In this document: in pieces, positions 23,122-30,371 of the stretch
How the letters are laid out: each line of letters begins with the position of its first letter
Position numbering within the stretch: position 1 is the stretch's first letter
Assembly: GCA_003599195.1 (NCBI GenBank)
Contig: QZIZ01000131.1
Coordinates: 1 to 33,563 of the forward strand
Direction of reading: 5' to 3'
Length of the DNA: 33,563 bases
From: Deltaproteobacteria bacterium
GTDB lineage: Bacteria > Desulfobacterota > Desulfobaccia > Desulfobaccales > 0-14-0-80-60-11
Position numbers and translations under genes: made by a program
The notes under the pieces: model-generated
The model's database searches: none
The model's input: the letters and a program-made list of their open reading frames with translations, nothing else
What the model was told of the DNA's origin: nothing

Positions 23122-23727
23122 ATGCGCCCTTCCTGGGATGAATACTTCCTGCTCATCGCCAAGCTGGTGAGCACCCGCTCCACCTGCAACTCCCGGCCCA
23201 CCGGCGCGGTGCTGGTCAAAGACAAGCAGATTCTGGCCACCGGCTACAACGGCTCCATGCCCGGCGCGGAACACTGCCTGGACCAGACCATGCCGGACGG
23301 CTCGCCCTACTGCCACCGCCGGGCCTTGCAGATCGCGGACGTGGACAAATACAACTACTGCCGGGCCTCCCATGCCGAGGCCAACGCCATTGCCCAGGCG
23401 GCCCGCTACGGTGTGGCCATCAAGGGCGCGACCCTTTATGTCACCCTGGAGCCCTGCCTGGTCTGCATCAAACTCCTGGCCACGGCCCAGATCACCCGAG
23501 TTTATTTCGAGATGCCCTATGAGTCCAAGGATCATGCCCGGGACCGGTTCTGGCGGGACGCGGTCCGGGATGCGGGCATTGAAGTATACCAACAACTCGC
23601 CATCTCCCCGGAGAGTCTGGATTATATCCTGCCCAGTTTGACGGGCATAACCTCGGCCCGGCGCCTGGCCGCCACCGGCCCCGCGGCCGCGCCCCGCCCC
23701 CTGCCAGGCGCGGTGGAGTCGGATTAG
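23122..23727 (+). CDS. dCMP deaminase family protein (ComEB-like)
   Basis: The product is a 201-residue zinc deaminase of the dCMP/cytidine deaminase superfamily. The zinc and catalytic motif is H84-A-E86 in SHAEANAI, with C112-x2-C115 in EPCLVCIKLL. The N-terminal RPSWDEYFLLIAKLVSTRSTCNSRP and GYNGSMPGAEHC segments are typical of bacterial dCMP deaminases, which turn dCMP into dUMP for thymidylate synthesis. I chose ATG 23122 because the family begins at this RPSWDEYF segment; an earlier in-frame start would run through the palindromic repeat at 23085-23105. The C-terminal 30 residues are Ala/Pro-rich and not conserved. It stands before ftsK with a repeat between. Confidence 0.9.
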   Translation: MRPSWDEYFLLIAKLVSTRSTCNSRPTGAVLVKDKQILATGYNGSMPGAEHCLDQTMPDGSPYCHRRALQIADVDKYNYCRASHAEANAIAQAARYGVAIKGATLYVTLEPCLVCIKLLATAQITRVYFEMPYESKDHARDRFWRDAVRDAGIEVYQQLAISPESLDYILPSLTGITSARRLAATGPAAAPRPLPGAVESD

Positions 23728-23790
23728 AAGCTGAACAAGGATAATTTGAGTCTTACTACCGGCAATCCGGGATGAAGGACAGCTTCTTAG

Positions 23791-23829
23791 GTCCCCCTTT
23801 TTAAAAGGGGATTTAGGGGGATTTTGGGG
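23791..23829. repeat. Dispersed repeat CCCCCTTTTTAAAAGGGG with GGGGGATTTT tail
   Basis: A short hairpin CCCC-TTTT/AAAA-GGGG is followed by ATTTAGGGGGATTTTGGGG. This type of element is widespread in bacterial intergenic regions. It ends 18 nt before the ftsK start and fills the leader. Confidence 0.7.
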
Positions 23830-23846
23830 CTGAAAAAGAGTACCTA

Positions 23847-26087
23847 ATGGGCAAAACGCCAAAAAAGAATAACGCCGCCACCCGCAAGGGCAAATCCGGG
23901 GCCTCCTCTTTATCCCCCGAGCCGCCCCCCTGGTCGACACGGTTGGCCCGGGAAATGGTCGCGGTCCTGCTCCTGGGTCTGGCCCTGTTCTTTGTCTTGG
24001 CCCTGTCCAGTTATTCCCCCTTTGATCCCCAGGGCCTGATCGAGGCCTGGAACGCCGCGCAGGCCCGCAATTGGGCGGGGAAGGCGGGCGCGGTCCTGGC
24101 TGCAGCCTTGATGAAAAGTTTCGGCCTGGCCGCGTTTCTGCTGCCCTTGTGCGTTCTGGGCCTGGCCTGGAAGTCCCACCGCCAGGGCCTGGAAACCCTA
24201 TCCCCCTGGCAGTTCCTGGCGGGTTTCGGCATTTTTGCGGCTGCCGCGGGCTTGCTGACCCTGGGTTGGGGCTCCATCCGCTGGGGCGGCGGCCATCTGC
24301 AGTCCGGGGGAGTGGTGGGGCAAGTCCTCAACCGCAGCCTCCTGGCCAATTTCAACCCCCCCGGCGCGGCCCTGGCCCTGGGGATGATCCTGTTGCTCAG
24401 TATCATGGGTGCGACCCGCCTCTCGTTCGTGGGCCTTCTGGCGTTGCTGGGCCGCATGATAAAAGGATTGGCATCCCTGGCCTGGCCCCGGCGCCGGGAA
24501 GAGGAACTCCCGCCGCCCAGGTCGCGGCGGCCGGCGGCTACCCGGCCCCTGGTCAACCGCAACGGCGGCGAAACTCCGGAGTTGGTTATCACCCCAGCAC
24601 CCCCGCCGCCCCCCGAACCCGCTACTGCTGCCCCCAAGACCCGGCGGGGTGGGGCCGCGGGTTTTACTCTCCCGCCCCTGGACCTCCTGGACCAGGTGCC
24701 CCCCTGGGATCACCAGGTGCATGAAGGCATGATGGTGGCCCAGGCGGACAAGCTGGAAGACACCCTGCGCCACTTCGGGGTGGAGGGCAAGGTGGCCTCC
24801 ATCACCACCGGCCCGGTGGTGAGCCGCTTTGAATTGGAGCCCGCGCCGGGGGTGAAAATCAGCAAGGTCACCGGGCTGGCCGACGACCTGGCCCTGGCCT
24901 TGAAGGCCCTGTCCATCCGTATTGTCGCGCCGGTGCCCGGCAAGGCGGTCATCGGCATCGAGGTGCCCAATCCCAAGCGCCAGGTGGTGGGGCTTCGGGA
25001 AATCCTGGCGGACGCCGCCTACCGCAAGTCCCTCTCCCGCCTGACCATCGCCCTGGGCAAAGACATCATGGGCCAGCCGGTGGTCAACGATCTGGCCAAG
25101 ATGCCGCATTTGCTCATCGCCGGGGCCACCGGCAGCGGCAAGAGCGTGGGCCTCAACGCCATGATCCTCAGCATTCTCTATAAGGCCACGCCTGGGGAGG
25201 TGCGTTTCCTCCTCATCGATCCCAAGCGCATCGAACTCTCCACCTACGAGGGCATCCCCCACCTGCTGCACCCGGTAGTGGTCAACCCTAAGGAAGCCAC
25301 CGTGGCCCTGCATTGGGCCGTGGCGGAGATGGAGCGCCGCTACGCTTTGCTCTCCGACGCCGGGGTGCGGAACATCGACGGCTACAATCAGAAAGTGGCC
25401 AAAAACGCCAGGGAAAAGCCCGCGCCGGGGGAGGATCCCCCCCGGCCCCTGCCATATATCGTCATCGTCATCGATGAGTTGGCGGATCTGATGCTGGTCT
25501 CCTCCCGGGACACAGAAGAATACCTGATCAGGTTGGCCCAGAAGGCCCGGGCCTCGGGCATGCATCTGTTGGTGGCCACCCAGCGGCCCTCGGTGGACGT
25601 GATTACCGGCCTGATCAAGGCCAACTTCCCCACCCGCGTCTCCTACCAGGTCTCTGCCAAACCCGATTCCCGGGTCATCCTGGACACCGTGGGCGCGGAA
25701 CGCCTTCTGGGCATGGGCGATCTGCTCTTTTTGCCCCCAGGCACCTCCCGGCTGAAACGCATTCACGGGGCTTTTGTCTCCGACGCGGAAGTCACCCGGG
25801 TGGTGGAGTACTTGAAGGCCCAACAGACTCCGGAGTTCGAGCCAGGCATCCTGGAAATGCAGGAAAAGGAAGTGGAAGAAGGAGAGATGGGGGAAAAAGA
25901 CGAGAAATGGGACGCGGCCGTGGAATTGGTGGCCGAGACCCGGAACGCCTCCATCTCCATGCTGCAGCGCCGTCTGCGCATCGGCTACAACCGCGCCGCC
26001 CGCATCATCGAAACCATGGAAAGCGAGGGTCTCATCGGCCCCTCCGACGGCCTCAAGCCCCGGGAGGTTTACGTCCCCCGGCGGTGA
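23847..26087 (+). CDS. ftsK: DNA translocase FtsK
   Basis: The product has 746 residues. The N-terminus carries about four transmembrane segments (roughly 35-60, 80-105, 115-140, 165-190), then a Pro/Arg-rich linker (about 210-275). The alpha/beta motor domain contains Walker A GATGSGKS near residue 427 and Walker B IVIVIDELADLM, together with the FtsK segments FLLIDPKRIELSTYEGIPHLL and LLVATQRPSVDVITGLIKANFPTRVSY. The C-terminal winged-helix gamma domain (WDAAVELVAETRNASISMLQ... GYNRAARIIETMESEGLIGPSDG) recognises KOPS/SRS-type sequences. It pumps DNA at the division septum and activates dif recombination. The length is typical of short-linker FtsK/SpoIIIE proteins. ATG 23847 lacks a strong ribosome binding site. 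An acidic, Glu-rich stretch precedes the gamma domain. Confidence 0.96.
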   Translation: MGKTPKKNNAATRKGKSGASSLSPEPPPWSTRLAREMVAVLLLGLALFFVLALSSYSPFDPQGLIEAWNAAQARNWAGKAGAVLAAALMKSFGLAAFLLPLCVLGLAWKSHRQGLETLSPWQFLAGFGIFAAAAGLLTLGWGSIRWGGGHLQSGGVVGQVLNRSLLANFNPPGAALALGMILLLSIMGATRLSFVGLLALLGRMIKGLASLAWPRRREEELPPPRSRRPAATRPLVNRNGGETPELVITPAPPPPPEPATAAPKTRRGGAAGFTLPPLDLLDQVPPWDHQVHEGMMVAQADKLEDTLRHFGVEGKVASITTGPVVSRFELEPAPGVKISKVTGLADDLALALKALSIRIVAPVPGKAVIGIEVPNPKRQVVGLREILADAAYRKSLSRLTIALGKDIMGQPVVNDLAKMPHLLIAGATGSGKSVGLNAMILSILYKATPGEVRFLLIDPKRIELSTYEGIPHLLHPVVVNPKEATVALHWAVAEMERRYALLSDAGVRNIDGYNQKVAKNAREKPAPGEDPPRPLPYIVIVIDELADLMLVSSRDTEEYLIRLAQKARASGMHLLVATQRPSVDVITGLIKANFPTRVSYQVSAKPDSRVILDTVGAERLLGMGDLLFLPPGTSRLKRIHGAFVSDAEVTRVVEYLKAQQTPEFEPGILEMQEKEVEEGEMGEKDEKWDAAVELVAETRNASISMLQRRLRIGYNRAARIIETMESEGLIGPSDGLKPREVYVPRR

Positions 26088-26159
26088 TTATTCAGTTCCC
26101 TCTCCTCTCAGGGGTTAATCATTACCCACAAGTTTATATCTCTTGGATATGTCAAGTAT

Positions 26160-26310
26160 TTCCCCTCTCCCCCCGGAGGGTGGGAAGAGGGCAGGGGGAG
26201 GGGGGCGCGAGGACCGCAAATTCGCTGTCCCAAGTAATTATCAATTTCCCCCCTCATTTGTGGATAATAATCCGCCTCTGGGGGGAGAGTGTTCGGTGAG
26301 GGGGGCTGGC
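26160..26310. repeat. CCCTCTCCCC/GGGGAG-type repeat cluster between ftsK and the GGDEF gene
   Basis: The 256-base gap between the convergent ftsK and diguanylate cyclase genes has no gene. It contains CCCCTCTCCCCCC...GGAGGG, GGGCAGGGGGAGGGGGGCGCG and GGGGGGAGAG...GGTGAGGGGGG, recalling the repeats at 13163 and 32331. TAATTATCAATTTCCCCCC and a similar TAATCATTACC stretch also recur in it. Confidence 0.5.
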
Positions 26311-26343
26311 CCTCAATTGCCTTAAGTAAATTTCACTCCCCCG

Positions 26344-28035
26344 TCATTTCTCCGCTCCTGCAACCACCACCCGGTTCCGCCCCCCCTCTTTGGCCCGGTA
26401 AAGGGCGCTGTCCGCGGCCCGGATCAAAGCCTCCCCATTGGCGCCATGATCGGGGAATACCGCCACCCCCAGGGACACGTTGATCGGTCCCAGGGGCCGG
26501 TCCTGATATGCCACCTGGAGTTCCTGCACCTGTTGGCGCAGCAGTTCCGCCCGGTCCGCGGTGATTTGGAGCAGGGCCTCCGGCAGGATAATGATAAATT
26601 CCTCCCCGCCGTAACGGCAGGCGATGTCCTCCCGGCGGATATTGCGGCGCACCAGGCCGGCCAGGGCCTGCAGCAGGGTGTCTCCCCCTTCGTGGCCGAA
26701 GGTGTCGTTGAAATGCTTGAAATGATCCAGGTCCAGCATGATAATCCCCAGAGGGGCGCGCTTGCGCCGGACCCGGAAGATCTCCCGATCCAGCATTTCT
26801 TCCATGTACCGCCGGTTGAACAGGCCGGTTAAGGGATCACGGATAGCCTGCTCCTGCAGGGAATTTCTCAGGTTGAGGTTGGCCAGGGAGAGGGCGATCT
26901 GCTTGGCCGCGGTGATGGCCAACTTCTTTTTGGAATCGGCCAGGGTTTCTTCAGGAAAGTTTTCCTGGGGGTTCTTGAGAAACGTTAGCAGTCCCAGGAT
27001 TTCCCCGTGGGCGATCATGGGGACGCACATATAACCCCGGGTGAAACCCGTTAAGTGCCCGCACTGCGAATCGGAGCCGGTTTCCTGGACCAGGTGCTCC
27101 TTTCCGGTCCTTAAGGCCCAACAGTCATCAGGCGGAAAAATCGCCGCTCCGGTTTGGGGGTCTCCCCAATGCGCCACCGCCTCCACGACATGCTTCTCGG
27201 CGTTAAACATGAATAATGTCCCTGATAAATCGGGGAACATGCGGGAGGCGAACCGGCTTACTCCCGCATAACCTTCCTCGAGGGTGCGGCAGGCCTGGAG
27301 ATGGTCCCCCATTTCATTGAGCAGGGTGATATCCTTGTTGCGGTGGCTGAATTCATAAACCCAAACCTTAAGTTCTTCGTTGGCCTTAAACAGTTCTTCT
27401 TCGGTACGCCGGCGCTCGGTAATATCTTCCAATACCAGCATCACCCCGTCCAAGTTACCCTGGTGGGAGCCATGCAGGGGGGACATGGAGAAACTGATAT
27501 CCAGGGTTATGCCGTTGCGGTGCCGGCAGGACGCCACTCCGCCCACCGGCTCGCCTTGCAAACCCCGGGAATATATTTCCTGGAATTCCGGTTGGGGGTT
27601 ATCAGTAAGGAAAGGCGGCTGCTGCCCCACGGTCTGGGAGGCCTGCCAGCCGAAGATGCTCGTAGCCGCCGGATTCCACAGGCGCACGCAGCCCCGGGCA
27701 TCCAGGGCGATGATGGCCAGCGGCGAGGCCTCAATCAATGCCTCCAGTGTGCGGTTGGCCTCCAGAAGTTCCAGTTCCATCCGCTGCTGCCGGGTTAAAC
27801 TTTTGTCCAGGCGCGCCGCCGCCAGGAAGATTCCCCCCAACCCCAAAAGCCACAGGACGCCGTGGATCATCCAGATCGTGATGACATACTGTAGGCAGAG
27901 GTTGGCGGCCAGGGATAAGATCATCACCCCGGTCCAGACGGCCGCCAGCAGCGCCACATATCGGCGCAGGGAAATGGCAGGGGGCCGCTCTTTCAGAGAC
28001 GCATCCGGCTCCCGGGATAACTGGACATCTGTCAA
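26344..28035 (-). CDS. Membrane-anchored PAS-GAF-GGDEF diguanylate cyclase
   Basis: The product has 563 residues. Two transmembrane helices lie near residues 27-48 and 52-74, followed by a short coiled-coil. Residues about 95-212 form a PAS domain with PAC end (LIEASPLAIIALDARGCVRLWN, VLEDITERRRTEEEL), and residues about 235-385 form a GAF domain (TRGYMCVPMIAHGEILGLLTF). Residues about 395-560 form a GGDEF domain with DPLTGLFNRRYMEEML, the active site GGEEF at 476-480 and an RxxD inhibitory site (RRED) directly before it. It should make c-di-GMP and be product-inhibited. The start appears to be TTG at 28033-28035, because no ATG or GTG lies between it and an upstream stop codon and the first downstream ATG would cut the membrane segment. 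It stands alone between ftsK (convergent) and bioB (divergent). Confidence 0.92.
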   Translation of the reverse strand: MTDVQLSREPDASLKERPPAISLRRYVALLAAVWTGVMILSLAANLCLQYVITIWMIHGVLWLLGLGGIFLAAARLDKSLTRQQRMELELLEANRTLEALIEASPLAIIALDARGCVRLWNPAATSIFGWQASQTVGQQPPFLTDNPQPEFQEIYSRGLQGEPVGGVASCRHRNGITLDISFSMSPLHGSHQGNLDGVMLVLEDITERRRTEEELFKANEELKVWVYEFSHRNKDITLLNEMGDHLQACRTLEEGYAGVSRFASRMFPDLSGTLFMFNAEKHVVEAVAHWGDPQTGAAIFPPDDCWALRTGKEHLVQETGSDSQCGHLTGFTRGYMCVPMIAHGEILGLLTFLKNPQENFPEETLADSKKKLAITAAKQIALSLANLNLRNSLQEQAIRDPLTGLFNRRYMEEMLDREIFRVRRKRAPLGIIMLDLDHFKHFNDTFGHEGGDTLLQALAGLVRRNIRREDIACRYGGEEFIIILPEALLQITADRAELLRQQVQELQVAYQDRPLGPINVSLGVAVFPDHGANGEALIRAADSALYRAKEGGRNRVVVAGAEK

Positions 28036-28208
28036 ATTAGCTGCCTTAATTGATGCAGTAGAAGTTGATACAGACTTATCACTCTTTTATCGGTTTTTGG
28101 GCCGAAGAAATTGAGCACAAATGACTACAAAATTTTTTCCAAAGGAATCTCACTCCCCGTTCCTAAACTCCGCTTCTATTCCCCGTCCCCAACTCCCGCT
28201 CCCGCCCT

Positions 28209-28260
28209 CGTTCCCAAGCTTCGCTTGGGAACGGAAATTTTAGTCCAGGCTCTGCCTGGA
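28209..28260. repeat. Tandem pair of dispersed palindromes
   Basis: CGTTCCCAAGC and GCTTGGGAACG pair perfectly over 11 bp around TTC (28209-28233). TCCAGGC and GCCTGGA pair over 7 bp around TCT (28244-28260). The first type is a common intergenic repeat in many bacteria. Confidence 0.8.
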
Positions 28261-28323
28261 CACCTTTAAAAGGCTTTTGACCGTGGCCATTCTTGGGAAC
28301 ATTGAACTTTTAAATCAAAGGCA

Positions 28324-28357
28324 ATTGTTAACTTCAGTTTTTAATATGGTTGACAAT
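28324..28357 (+). promoter_or_regulatory. BirA-type biotin operator upstream of bioB
   Basis: The inverted repeat ATTGTTAAC (28324-28332) and GTTGACAAT (28349-28357) is separated by 16 nt. This matches the known BirA operator TTGTTAAC-N14-16-GTTWACAA with a single change. A -10-like TAATAT (28342-28347) lies between the half-sites, so bound BirA-biotinyl-AMP would block the promoter. It lies 29 nt before bioB. Confidence 0.88.
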
Positions 28358-28386
28358 GCCCCCTTTTTAAGAGATGCTTTCCAGGT

Positions 28387-29322
28387 ATGCCATCCCTCAG
28401 CCAAAATGAATTTGCGGATATTTTTCACCGGGACTGGGCCGGTATGTGGCCCCTGATGGCGGAGGCCCAGCGTCTCCGGGAGCACCATTTCGGCCGGCAG
28501 GTCAGTTTCTGCGTCATCACCAACGCCAAATCCGGATTATGTTCCGAAGATTGCGCCTTCTGTTCCCAGGCGGCCGGCGCCGGGGGAGATGTGCCTCGCT
28601 ATCCTCTGCTGGCGCAAGAAGACATGGTCGAAGCCGCAACCCGGGCGGCCGCAGCCGGCGCCGCCCGCTTTTCCCTGGTGACTTCCGGCCGGGGCGTCAT
28701 CTCCGGCAAGGAGCAAGAGGCCTTGCTCCAAACGGTGGCCGCCATCGTCGATAAGGTCCCCATTCAGGTCTGCGCCTCCCTTGGGATTGTGGAACCGGGC
28801 TTCCTGAAAGAGCTGAAAGCCGCGGGCGCCTCCCGCTATCATCACAACCTGGAAGCCGCGGCCTCCTTCTTTCCCCAAATCTGCACCACCCACACTTACG
28901 CCGAGCGGGTGGCCACCATTGAGGCGGCCAGGGAAGCGGGGCTTTCCGTGTGCGCCGGAGGCATCCTGGGATTGGGGGAGACCATCGGCCAACGCTGGGA
29001 ACTGGCCCAGGCCCTGAAAGAATTGGCCGTGGACGCCATTCCTCTAAATTTCCTGCACCCCTTGCCCGGCACCGGCCTTTATGGCCGACCCTTGTTGACG
29101 CCTCTGGAGGCCCTGCAAAGCATCGTCGCCTTCCGCCTCCATTTTCCGGACCGGCCGATCATCATCTGCGGCGGCCGCCAGGTGACTCTGCGTTCGCTCA
29201 CGCCCCTGATCTTCGCCGCGGGGGCCAACTGCCTGATGACCGGGGACTATCTGACCACCAAGGGCCGCCTCCCCGAAGAAGACCGGCAGATGCTGGCCGA
29301 CCTGGACCTGAAGCTAGTGTAG
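28387..29322 (+). CDS. bioB: Biotin synthase BioB, variant auxiliary-cluster ligand
   Basis: The product is a 311-residue radical SAM enzyme. The SAM [4Fe-4S] motif is C52-x3-C56-x2-C59 in CSEDCAFC. It inserts sulfur into dethiobiotin, the last step of biotin synthesis. Other family marks are YHHNLEAA, VCAGGILGLGET and NFLHPLPGTGL. Against E. coli BioB the auxiliary-cluster ligands are C129 (for C128), C189 (for C188) and R264 in CGGRQVTLR (for R260). The position of C97, however, is S96 in RFSLVTSGRG. An extra cysteine, C261, lies next to GGR. This places the enzyme with non-canonical BioB proteins that may hold a different auxiliary cluster. It is the first gene after the BirA operator. ATG 28387 has only a weak AGGT site. 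Confidence 0.93.
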   Translation: MPSLSQNEFADIFHRDWAGMWPLMAEAQRLREHHFGRQVSFCVITNAKSGLCSEDCAFCSQAAGAGGDVPRYPLLAQEDMVEAATRAAAAGAARFSLVTSGRGVISGKEQEALLQTVAAIVDKVPIQVCASLGIVEPGFLKELKAAGASRYHHNLEAAASFFPQICTTHTYAERVATIEAAREAGLSVCAGGILGLGETIGQRWELAQALKELAVDAIPLNFLHPLPGTGLYGRPLLTPLEALQSIVAFRLHFPDRPIIICGGRQVTLRSLTPLIFAAGANCLMTGDYLTTKGRLPEEDRQMLADLDLKLV

Positions 29323-29339
29323 GGTGCGTTCCACGCACC
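29323..29339. repeat. Small palindrome GGTGCGT/ACGCACC after bioB
   Basis: Perfect 7-bp arms around TTC begin immediately after the bioB stop codon. No T-run follows, so termination is unlikely. Confidence 0.75.
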
Positions 29340-29347
29340 AAATAAGG

Positions 29348-29395
29348 CAGGGGTCAGGGGCCAGGGGCCAGGGATTAGGGGTAGGGATCAGGACA
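29348..29395. repeat. Heptamer array (CAGGGGC)n between bioB and bioD
   Basis: Units CAGGGGT, CAGGGGC, CAGGGGC, CAGGGAT and TAGGGGT follow in register at 7 bp, then a degenerate AGGGATCAGG. Confidence 0.85.
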
Positions 29396-29448
29396 TTATT
29401 GGCGTTAACTTAGAAATATGACAAGTGGGGGACTTCTGCAGAGATCTC

Positions 29449-29490
29449 AACTTGGAACTCGGAACTCGGAACCTTGAACCTTGAACTTTG
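29449..29490. repeat. Heptamer array (AACTCGG/AACCTTG)n before bioD
   Basis: Six contiguous 7-bp units are present: AACTTGG, AACTCGG twice, AACCTTG twice and AACTTTG. The unit drifts step by step along the array. It ends 10 nt before the bioD start. Confidence 0.92.
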
Positions 29491-29500
29491 ACTAGGACCG

Positions 29501-30277
29501 ATGAACCTCAATCTCCCTGAAATCCCCAAAATTAGAGGGATCTTTATAACCGGCACCGACACCGACGTGGGCAAGACCCTGGTGGCCGCGGGCCTCACCG
29601 CGGCCCTTAGGCAGCGGGGAGTGAAAGCGGGGTATTTCAAACCCGTGCAGAGCGGCTGCCCGGAGGAAAACGGGCGGCTCATTCCCGCCGATGCCAGGCG
29701 GGTCCGGGATCTGGCGGAACTGCCGGAACCTCTGGACCTGCTCACCCCCGTCACCCTGCGGCTGCCCCTGGCCCCGGGCGTGGCCGCGGCCCGGGAAGGG
29801 GTCAAGGTGGACCTGGAAAAGGTGGCCGCAGCTTTCCGGGAACTGTCCTCCCGCTACGATTTCCTGGTGGTGGAGGGCGCGGGCGGCCTTTACGTGCCCC
29901 TGGCCGATACCAATTTCCTGGTCCTGGACCTGGCCCGCTGGCTCAGACTCCCCCTCCTGGTGGTGGCCCGGGCCGGCCTGGGGACCATCAACCACACGGC
30001 CCTCACGGTCCTGGCCGCGCGTCACGCCGGGCTGCCGGTGGCCGGGGTGATACTCAACCGCTGCTCCGCCGCCCCGGGTTTGGCGGAGCAAACCAACCCC
30101 GGGGTGATCGAGGCCCTCACCCGCGTCCCCATCCTGGGAAAGGTCCCGGAAGTCCCCGACGTGGAATCCCCGGAAGGCAGGAATTTTTTTTTCACAGCAA
30201 TGCACGATATCTGTTCTCACGCAGATATTTTTAAAAATATGCAGGAGGGTGGAGCAGGAGTAATCAGTAATCAGTAA
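29501..30277 (+). CDS. bioD: Dethiobiotin synthetase BioD
   Basis: The product has 258 residues. The P-loop is G18TDTDVGKT26 in FITGTDTDVGKTLVAAGL; the FKPVQSG and VVEGAGGLYVPL segments are also characteristic. The enzyme closes the ureido ring of 7,8-diaminopelargonate with ATP and CO2 to give dethiobiotin, the BioB substrate. The core ends near PILGKVPEVPDVESPEG. About 35 further residues (RNFFFTAMHDICSHADIF...) form a tail of unknown role, and the last codons (VISNQ-stop) lie within the AGTAATC heptamer array, so the repeat supplies the stop codon. ATG 29501 is preceded by TAGGA and the AACTCGG array. It follows bioB after a gap filled with repeats. Confidence 0.93.
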   Translation: MNLNLPEIPKIRGIFITGTDTDVGKTLVAAGLTAALRQRGVKAGYFKPVQSGCPEENGRLIPADARRVRDLAELPEPLDLLTPVTLRLPLAPGVAAAREGVKVDLEKVAAAFRELSSRYDFLVVEGAGGLYVPLADTNFLVLDLARWLRLPLLVVARAGLGTINHTALTVLAARHAGLPVAGVILNRCSAAPGLAEQTNPGVIEALTRVPILGKVPEVPDVESPEGRNFFFTAMHDICSHADIFKNMQEGGAGVISNQ

Positions 30278-30355
30278 TCAGTGAATACCAGATAATCCCA
30301 TGGACATCTTCTTTTTTACGGATCACTGATCACTGATTACTGATCACTGGCCATC
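30259..30355. repeat. Facing heptamer arrays between bioD and bioF
   Basis: Array one has AGTAATC three times and AGTGAAT (30259-30286). Array two has GATCACT twice, GATTACT and GATCACT (30321-30348), then a degenerate GGCCATC. The two are approximately inverted relative to each other, as in the pair at 2586-2662. Array one begins inside the bioD coding sequence. Confidence 0.9.
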
Positions 30356-30371
30356 GACTATAAACAAACCT

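Larger units (their letters stand above)
28036..28386. other. Divergent intergenic region between the GGDEF gene and bioB
   Basis: The 351-base gap contains no gene. It holds the CGTTCCCAAGC palindrome (28209-28233), the TCCAGGC palindrome (28244-28260), a C/T-rich tract near 28140-28208, and the BirA-type operator (28324-28357) before bioB. Confidence 0.75.

Noticed and set aside
24198-25823. Long antisense open frame (541 codons) opposite ftsK
   Set aside because: It is rich in Gly, His, Gln and Asp, as expected from the reverse of GC-rich codons, and shows no domain. FtsK on the plus strand is certain.
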